From: Clostridia bacterium
Lineage (GTDB): Bacteria; Bacillota_A; Clostridia; Oscillospirales; CAG-272
Direction: 5' to 3'
DNA length: 6,859 nucleotides
Assembly (NCBI GenBank): GCA_017959485.1
Contig: JAGDAM010000155.1
Coordinates: 1 to 6,859, forward strand
Positions within the stretch are counted from its first letter, which is position 1. Every line of letters starts with the position of its first letter. A program made the position numbers and the translations under genes. The notes beneath the pieces are model-generated. The model worked only from the letters and a program-made list of their open reading frames with translations, was not told the DNA's origin and did not search any database. Below are positions 1 through 4,499 of the stretch, in pieces.

Positions 1-51
1 TATCTGTTTGTAAAGCTTCGGCATGTCGCGGTAGGAGTGGATTATGTTTTT
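1..51 (-). pseudogene. proS: Continuation of the proS reading frame beyond the in-frame stop, cut by window edge
   Basis: Reading past the TAA at 52-54 without changing frame gives KNIIHSYRDMPKLYKQI, which is the expected ProRS continuation (family form NIIHSYRDLPKLYNQW). The stop occupies the place where the family normally has tyrosine after CEH. No frameshift is needed to join the two parts. The segment runs off the left edge, so I cannot see whether the rest of the gene is intact. It may be a true pseudogene, a sequencing or assembly error near a contig end, or a single-base change in this strain. Confidence 0.75.
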
Positions 52-423
52 TTAATTCTCGCAGAAGTGAGTTTCCGACGTCGGTCTGACGCAGAGGCGC
101 TCGGAAAGCTGTGCCTGTCCGCCGACGGTGACCCAGGCGCACTCGGGCGCGAAGCCGGCGACGTGATCCTTTTCGCGCTGGAGAAGCGATTCGGGAATGA
201 ACATCGGCATATACACGTTCTCGTGTCCGAGGCGTTTGAACTCGGCGTCCATCAGGCGCTGAATGTTCTCCCAGATCGCGTATCCGTACGGACGGATGAC
301 CATGCATCCCTTGACTCCGGAATAATCGACGAGTTCGGCTTTTTTCACTATGTCGGTATACCACTGAGCGAAATCGACGTCCATCGACGTGATCTCGGTT
401 ACCATTTTCTTGTTGTCTGCCAT
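52..423 (-). CDS. proS: Prolyl-tRNA synthetase (proline--tRNA ligase), N-terminal part, prematurely stopped
   Basis: ProS charges tRNA-Pro with proline in the cytoplasm. The 123 residues match the start of the archaeal/eukaryotic-like bacterial ProRS class, the type without the editing insertion of E. coli ProRS. Recognisable blocks in order are [33 protein letters not shown], the class II motif-1 region, [30 protein letters not shown] and [10 protein letters not shown]. The PTSE motif helps form the proline site. The start at 423 is set by AAGGAA (431-436 on the opposite strand) seven bases upstream. A TAA at 52-54 ends the frame, whereas full-length members of this class are usually around 480 residues. 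ProS sequence resumes in the same frame after the stop, so this is a point nonsense change or a sequence error, not the natural C-terminus. Three residues next to the stop also differ from the usual family sequence. The family assignment is firm; whether the gene works is uncertain. Confidence 0.9.
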   Translation of the reverse strand: MADNKKMVTEITSMDVDFAQWYTDIVKKAELVDYSGVKGCMVIRPYGYAIWENIQRLMDAEFKRLGHENVYMPMFIPESLLQREKDHVAGFAPECAWVTVGGQAQLSERLCVRPTSETHFCEN

Positions 424-463
424 TTATTTCTTCCTTTCGGGGAGTGACTTTGTCGAAACGCCC

Positions 464-522
464 GCAATACCGAAGCGCGGTTCGGTTTCGCACGGCGCGT
501 GCGCCGAAAGGCGCGGTATTGC
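464..522 (-). repeat. Short hairpin repeat in the proS leader, related to the uvrB-uvrA element
   Basis: GCAATACCG at 464-472 and CGGTATTGC at 514-522 form a perfect 9-bp inverted repeat. Inside it, TTCGG (481-485) pairs with CCGAA (504-508) and CGCAC (489-493) with GTGCG (499-503), so the whole 59 bases can fold on themselves. Read on the minus strand it begins GCAATACCGC and contains CCTTTCGGCGC. Both blocks also occur on the plus strand in the 168-bp element at 4323-4490. This suggests one repeat family with a short and a long form. It would lie at the extreme 5' end of the proS transcript predicted from the promoter beside it. I see no run of U after it that would make it a terminator in either direction. 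Confidence 0.6.
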
Positions 523-531
523 TGAACTATT

Positions 532-560
532 ATTTTATCATAAAACAGTTTATAAAGCAA
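532..560 (-). promoter_or_regulatory. Predicted sigma-A promoter for proS
   Basis: On the minus strand, TTGCTT (555-560) and TAAAAT (532-537) are separated by exactly 17 bases in an AT-rich patch that stands out from the GC-rich surroundings. Transcription would start near 525 and give a leader of about 100 bases that opens with the hairpin repeat. The match is good but not perfect to TTGACA/TATAAT, and position and orientation fit proS. Confidence 0.55.
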
Positions 561-588
561 GTTTTTTTCGCGTGCGCGTGTGATTATG

Positions 589-609
589 TCCCGGACCGCG
601 GTCCCGGGA
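589..609. promoter_or_regulatory. GC-rich near-palindrome between the divergent promoters
   Basis: The core GGACCGCGGTCC (593-604) is a perfect 12-bp palindrome. The flanks TCCCGG (589-594) and CCGGGA (604-609) extend the symmetry with one unpaired base. It lies between the proS -35 at 555-560 and the queA -35 at 624-629, where an operator for either promoter could sit. No known operator consensus is recognised, so a regulatory role is inference. The symmetry itself is seen directly. Confidence 0.35.
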
Positions 610-623
610 AACGCGGAGACACC

Positions 624-652
624 TTGAAAAAAAATACTAAATAGAGTATAAT
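624..652 (+). promoter_or_regulatory. Predicted sigma-A promoter for the queA-vanZ-uvrB(-uvrA) operon
   Basis: TTGAAA (624-629) and a perfect TATAAT (647-652) are spaced by exactly 17 bases in an A/T-rich stretch. Transcription would start near 659 and leave a leader of about 35 bases before the queA start at 694. This is the strongest promoter-like sequence in the window. I see no LexA/DinR-like box (GAACNNNNGTTC) near it, so SOS control of uvrBA from this promoter is not supported. Confidence 0.75.
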
Positions 653-693
653 TATATCACTTGCAAGATAAGGATTGAAAGTTAGGAGCACCT

Positions 694-1773
694 ATGGACC
701 AAGCGGTCAGGAACGAACTTCCCGAGACGGGGCTGAAAAAAAGCGATTTTTATTACGAACTTCCGCCCGAGCTTATCGCGCAGACCGCCGCCGAGCCGCG
801 CGACAGCTCGCGGCTTCTCGTCGTCGACCGCGGGTCGGGTAATCTCGCGCACCGTATATTCCGGGATATAACCGAATATCTGCGCCCCGGGGACACCCTC
901 GTTATCAACGACTCGAAGGTCATTCCGGCCAGACTCACAGGCAGATCGGCGAGAGGCGCCGGGAGCGAGGTCGAGATCCTGCTGCTTCGGCAGCGCGGAG
1001 ACGATCTCTGGGAGACTATAGTCCGCCCCGGCAAAAAGGCGAGAGAGGGCGACCGGGTGCTGTTCGGAGACGGAGTCGCCGAAGCGCTTATCGAATCTGT
1101 GCTCGACGGAGGCAACCGCCTGGTGCGGCTTGAGTACGACCGCTCGAGGTTCGGGAACGTCTACACGCTGCTCGACGAGATCGGATCGATGCCTCTGCCT
1201 CCGTATATTACCGAAAAGCCGTCGGATCCCGGAAGATACCAGACCGTTTACGCCAAGACCGAGGGCTCTGCCGCCGCTCCTACCGCCGGACTGCATTTCA
1301 CGCCCGGACTGCTTGACGAAATAAAGAATATGGGTGTCGCCGTCGTTCCGGTGATGCTCCACGTGGGGCTCGGCACCTTCCGCCCGGTCAAGGAGGATAA
1401 GATCTCGGAACATCTGATGCACACCGAGTTCTTTTCGGTATCCGGGGAGGCGGCGCGGACGATCAACGAAAGACGCGCTTCCGGAGGACGGACCGTCTGT
1501 GTGGGCACCACTTCCTGCCGCACGCTGGAGAGCGCGGCGGACGAAAAAGGCATTATACGCCCGATGAGCGGAGACACCGGAATATTCATTTATCCCGGAT
1601 ACCGCTTCCGCGCGACCGACTGCCTGATAACCAATTTTCACCTTCCCGAGAGCACGCTTCTCATGCTCGTATCGGCGTTTTACGACCGGGAGAAGATGCT
1701 TGAAGTGTACAGAACCGCGGTTGAGGAGCGATACAGATTCTTTTCGTTCGGAGACGCGATGATAATAATATGA
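694..1773 (+). CDS. queA: S-adenosylmethionine:tRNA ribosyltransferase-isomerase
   Basis: QueA transfers and isomerises the ribosyl group of S-adenosylmethionine onto preQ1 at tRNA wobble position 34 to make epoxyqueuosine, one step before queuosine. The 359 residues carry the family's landmarks in order: SDFYYELPPELIAQ, RDSSRLLV, NDSKVIPARL (72-81), AAAPTAGLHF (193-202), HVGLGTFRPV (223-232), HLMHTEF (240-246), VGTTSCRTLES, TGIFIYPGYRFR, CLITNFHLPESTLLMLVSAF and a C-terminal RFFSFGDAMII. The length is normal for the family. The ATG at 694 has AGGAG (684-688) five bases upstream and is the only sensible start. It adds about 15 residues before the usual KSDFYY N-terminus. It is the first gene of the operon, and its stop overlaps the next start (ATGA). 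Assignment is near certain. Confidence 0.97.
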   Translation: MDQAVRNELPETGLKKSDFYYELPPELIAQTAAEPRDSSRLLVVDRGSGNLAHRIFRDITEYLRPGDTLVINDSKVIPARLTGRSARGAGSEVEILLLRQRGDDLWETIVRPGKKAREGDRVLFGDGVAEALIESVLDGGNRLVRLEYDRSRFGNVYTLLDEIGSMPLPPYITEKPSDPGRYQTVYAKTEGSAAAPTAGLHFTPGLLDEIKNMGVAVVPVMLHVGLGTFRPVKEDKISEHLMHTEFFSVSGEAARTINERRASGGRTVCVGTTSCRTLESAADEKGIIRPMSGDTGIFIYPGYRFRATDCLITNFHLPESTLLMLVSAFYDREKMLEVYRTAVEERYRFFSFGDAMIII

Positions 1774-2336
1774 TTCTCGACCACATTCTTACCTGTCTGC
1801 CCTGGATGGCCGCCTTTTCGGCAATCTGGATTCCGGCGCGGCTCCTTGCCCTGAAAAAGCCCTCGCGGCTCTCTCACGAAGCCGCGCTTTATCTGCTTTG
1901 GATGACGGTCGCGGTCATAATCTCCCAGACGCTTTCGGTCGACGGGACGGTGACCGGTTTCTCGTTCAGCGCCGCGTCGGCGCTTAACCCGAATCTTTAC
2001 AATTACGTCCCGTTTTATTTCATGAAGCGGCTGATTACTCTTGCCGGAAAGAGCGGTTTTTACGGTTTTTTCTTCATTAACGTCATAGGCAACGTCGCGA
2101 TATTCCTGCCGGTCGGCTTCTGCTCGAGGTGGGCGTATTCGTTCGGCATCGGGAAGGCGACTCTGTTCGGGGCCGCGCTTTCGCTCGCTGTCGAGCTTTG
2201 CCAGATTCCGACGAACCGGAACACCGATATAGACGATCTGATTCTCAACACCGCCGGAGCGTTCGCGGGAGCGCTGCTTTTTTCCGGGGTTTCGGCGCTG
2301 CTGAAAAAGAGAAAGAAGGATTCCCCGGATGAATGA
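1770..2336 (+). CDS. VanZ-like family membrane protein
   Basis: This is a 188-residue, strongly hydrophobic protein with about five likely membrane helices, near residues 2-28, 39-55, 96-123, 128-146 and 158-178. The tail is basic (KKRKKD). The VanZ-family signature is clear: [15 protein letters not shown] in the third helix, and [26 protein letters not shown] leading into the last one. The founding member, VanZ, confers low-level teicoplanin resistance in enterococci. Most chromosomal relatives are uncharacterised, so resistance should not be assumed here. The start overlaps the queA stop by 4 bp (ATGA). The nearest purine-rich site, GGAG at 1750-1753, is too far away to act well, so translation is probably coupled to queA. 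The gene overlaps uvrB by 8 bp. No functional link to its neighbours is apparent. Confidence 0.85.
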   Translation: MILDHILTCLPWMAAFSAIWIPARLLALKKPSRLSHEAALYLLWMTVAVIISQTLSVDGTVTGFSFSAASALNPNLYNYVPFYFMKRLITLAGKSGFYGFFFINVIGNVAIFLPVGFCSRWAYSFGIGKATLFGAALSLAVELCQIPTNRNTDIDDLILNTAGAFAGALLFSGVSALLKKRKKDSPDE

Positions 2337-4326
2337 CGCCGTTTTCAAGCTGAAATCGGATTACAAACCCTGCGGCGACCAGCCGAAGGCGATATCCGAC
2401 CTGATAAACGGTATCCGCGCGGGCGAGCGGATGCAGACGCTGCTCGGCGTCACCGGATCGGGCAAGACTTTCACGATGGCGAACGTTATAGCCGCGATAG
2501 GCCGGCCGACGCTCGTGCTCGCCCACAACAAGACGCTCGCGGCGCAGCTCTGCACCGAGTTCCGGGAGTTTTTTCCGGATAACGCCGTCGAGTATTTTGT
2601 GTCGTACTACGACTACTACCAGCCCGAGGCCTATATTCCCGGGAAGGATATGTATATCGAAAAGGACGCCCTCATCAACGACGAGATCGACCGGCTGCGC
2701 CACAGCGCGACGTCGGCGCTTTTCGAGAGACGGGACGTCATTATCGTCGCAAGCGTGTCCTGCATCTATTCGCTGGGAGACCCGGAGGAGTATTCGACGC
2801 TGCTTCTGTCGCTGCGTCCCGGAATGCGGATGGAACGGAACGAGTTCATACGCCGTCTGACTTCGATCAGCTACACGAGAAACGATATGAACCTCGTTCG
2901 CGACTCCTTCCGCGTGAGGGGGGATACCGTCGACGTCGTCCCGGCTTCGAGCGGAGATATCGCCGTAAGGGTCGAGTTTTTCGGCGACACGGTCGACCGC
3001 ATCTCCGAAATCAACGTTCTGACCGGCTCGACCGTGCGGAGACTCGGCTATACGGCTATCTATCCCGCGACTCATTACGCCGTGTCCGACCGCAAGCGGG
3101 AGGCGGCGCTCGACGAAATCAGACGCGAGATGAACGAGAGGGAGAAATATTTTCTCGAACGCGGGAAACTTATCGAGGCGCAGCGGATAGTCGAGCGGAC
3201 GAAATACGATCTCGAGATGCTGCGCGAAATCGGATTCTGCTCGGGCGTCGAGAACTATTCGCGCGTGCTTGCGGGGCGCGCTCCCGGCTCCACCCCCTTC
3301 TGCCTGCTCGATTACTTCCCGCGGGACTGGCTTCTCTTCGTCGACGAGAGCCACGTCACCCTGCCGCAGGTCCGCGGAATGAGCGGCGGCGACCACGCCC
3401 GCAAGAAGAATCTTGTCGATTACGGCTTCCGGCTTCCGTCGGCCTACGACAACCGTCCGCTCTTCTTCGACGAGTTCGAGGAGAGGATAAATCAGGCGGT
3501 CTTCGTCAGCGCGACGCCGGGCGACTATGAAAAAGAAAACAGCGACGGTTTTACCGAACAGCTGATCCGCCCGACCGGGCTCTGCGATCCCGAGGTTGAG
3601 GTGCGGCCGGTCGAGGGGCAGGTAGACGATCTGCTCGGAGAGATAAAGAAGCACACTTCCGCGGGAGGGCGGGTCCTCGTGACGACGCTGACGCGGTCGA
3701 TGGCGGAGGATCTGACCGATTATCTTTCGTCAGCGGGGATAAAGGTCAGATACATTCACTTCAGCGTCGAGACGATCGAGCGGATGGAGATCATCCGAGA
3801 TCTGCGGCTCGGTGTCTTCGACGTTCTTGTCGGAATAAACCTTTTGCGCGAAGGTCTGGACATACCCGAGGTATCGCTTGTCGCCATTCTCGACGCCGAC
3901 AAGGAGGGCTTCCTCCGTTCCGAGACCTCGCTGATTCAGACGATAGGCCGCGCCGCCAGAAACGTCAACGGAAAAGTGATCATGTACGCCGACAGCGTGA
4001 CCGGCTCGATGGCTCGCGCCATCGAGGAGACCGACCGCCGCCGCGCCGTCCAGAAGAAATACAACGAGGAGAACGGCATCGTCCCGCGCTCGGTCGAAAA
4101 AGAGGTCCGGGACATCATCTCGATCGGCGGAGACGAGGAGACGCCGAAGCACGGAAAAGGCGGGCGCGGAGCAGCGTCGCGCCGGAAGGACGGGGCGGAG
4201 AAGAAGCTTTCTCCCGCCGAACGCGAAAAGCTTGTTGAATCGCTCACGGCCGAGATGAAGCGCGCCGCCGCGCGGCTCGACTTCGAACTCGCCGCGACGA
4301 TACGCGACCGGATCAAGGAAATTTAA
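2329..4326 (+). CDS. uvrB: Excinuclease ABC subunit B
   Basis: UvrB receives damaged DNA from UvrA, verifies the lesion with its ATP-driven helicase-like core and beta-hairpin, and recruits UvrC. Of 665 residues, the key parts are Walker A GVTGSGKT (40-47), the hairpin region [12 protein letters not shown] (93-104), Walker B DESH (339-342), SATP (394-397), [10 protein letters not shown] (502-511), motif [10 protein letters not shown] (537-544), and a C-terminal UVR domain that binds UvrC (about 635-665). A lysine/arginine/glycine-rich linker precedes the UVR domain. One oddity is YIHFSVET at 475-482, where the family usually has YLHS(D/E)xxT. GAAGGA (2315-2320), eight bases before the ATG, is the ribosome binding site, and the gene overlaps vanZ by 8 bp. 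The stop codon lies inside the first bases of the inverted-repeat element that follows, so the C-terminus may be slightly altered. Assignment is near certain. Confidence 0.98.
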   Translation: MNDAVFKLKSDYKPCGDQPKAISDLINGIRAGERMQTLLGVTGSGKTFTMANVIAAIGRPTLVLAHNKTLAAQLCTEFREFFPDNAVEYFVSYYDYYQPEAYIPGKDMYIEKDALINDEIDRLRHSATSALFERRDVIIVASVSCIYSLGDPEEYSTLLLSLRPGMRMERNEFIRRLTSISYTRNDMNLVRDSFRVRGDTVDVVPASSGDIAVRVEFFGDTVDRISEINVLTGSTVRRLGYTAIYPATHYAVSDRKREAALDEIRREMNEREKYFLERGKLIEAQRIVERTKYDLEMLREIGFCSGVENYSRVLAGRAPGSTPFCLLDYFPRDWLLFVDESHVTLPQVRGMSGGDHARKKNLVDYGFRLPSAYDNRPLFFDEFEERINQAVFVSATPGDYEKENSDGFTEQLIRPTGLCDPEVEVRPVEGQVDDLLGEIKKHTSAGGRVLVTTLTRSMAEDLTDYLSSAGIKVRYIHFSVETIERMEIIRDLRLGVFDVLVGINLLREGLDIPEVSLVAILDADKEGFLRSETSLIQTIGRAARNVNGKVIMYADSVTGSMARAIEETDRRRAVQKKYNEENGIVPRSVEKEVRDIISIGGDEETPKHGKGGRGAASRRKDGAEKKLSPAEREKLVESLTAEMKRAAARLDFELAATIRDRIKEI

Positions 4327-4490
4327 GGCAATACCGCACAATTCGACGTGCACGTCTTGCCGGCCCTTTCGGCGCCTGTATTGACGTCGAAATCTTGAAA
4401 AACCGCCTGTTTTCCTGCGATTTCTCAGTCAAAACAGGCGCCAAAAATACTCGACAATCCGCACACGCGATTTGTGCGGTATTGCCTTAA
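4323..4490. mobile_element. MITE-like structured element with 19-bp terminal inverted repeats
   Basis: TTAAGGCAATACCGCACAA (4323-4341) is the exact reverse complement of 4472-4490, so the 168-bp block is bounded by perfect 19-bp inverted repeats. Inside are two further perfect stems: TTCGACGT (4342-4349) with ACGTCGAA (4384-4391), and CGCCTGTTTT (4404-4413) with AAAACAGGCG (4431-4440). The RNA or single strand could therefore form a three-way junction. A competing hairpin CCGCACA/TGTGCGG lies at 4459-4465/4473-4479. GGAAAT (4317-4322) and GGAAAC (4491-4496) flank the element and may be an imperfect target duplication. There is no coding capacity, so any transposase would act in trans. The element also supplies the uvrB stop and abuts the uvrA ribosome binding site. 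Mobility is inferred; the structure is seen directly. A structured non-coding element without mobility is the alternative. Confidence 0.65.
4345..4356. repeat. 12-bp perfect palindrome inside the intergenic element
   Basis: GACGTGCACGTC reads identically on both strands. It lies in the loop-side half of the first internal stem of the 168-bp element, so forming it would compete with the TTCGACGT/ACGTCGAA stem. It could be a protein-binding site or part of an alternative fold. Nothing identifies a partner. Confidence 0.4.
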
Positions 4491-4493
4491 GGA
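4489..4493 (+). promoter_or_regulatory. Ribosome binding site of uvrA, overlapping the element's right end
   Basis: AAGGA sits six bases before the uvrA ATG at 4500, a good Shine-Dalgarno spacing that fixes the start. Its first two bases are the last two of the inverted repeat ending CCTTAA. If the 19-bp terminal stem forms in the mRNA, it would come right up to this site and could affect uvrA translation. Confidence 0.6.
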
Positions 4494-4499
4494 AACTGA

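Noticed and set aside
37..447. A 136-codon plus-strand frame opposite proS
   Set aside because: The minus strand clearly encodes prolyl-tRNA synthetase here, so the plus frame is its shadow.
424..525. T-box riboswitch in front of proS, suggested by ACCGCG in the leader
   Set aside because: The leader is only about 100 bases and lacks the GGTGG before ACCGCG, a specifier stem and a terminator. The ACCGC belongs to the inverted repeat that also occurs near uvrA.
682..1641. A 319-codon open frame on the minus strand opposite queA
   Set aside because: It is antisense to all the QueA motifs and has no family signature.
2245..3654. A 469-codon open frame on the minus strand opposite uvrB
   Set aside because: Same reasoning: it is antisense to conserved coding sequence, low in recognisable content and crosses the vanZ-uvrB boundary.
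4395..4446. Rho-independent terminator between uvrB and uvrA
   Set aside because: On the plus strand the CGCCTGTTTT/AAAACAGGCG hairpin is followed by CCAAAAA, not a T run. Only the minus strand has a short T stretch (GGTTTTT), and no gene is seen needing termination in that direction within the window.
4327..4499. Internal promoter for uvrA within the element
   Set aside because: TTGACG (4381-4386) and TTGAAA (4395-4400) are present, but neither has a -10-like hexamer at 16-18 bases.
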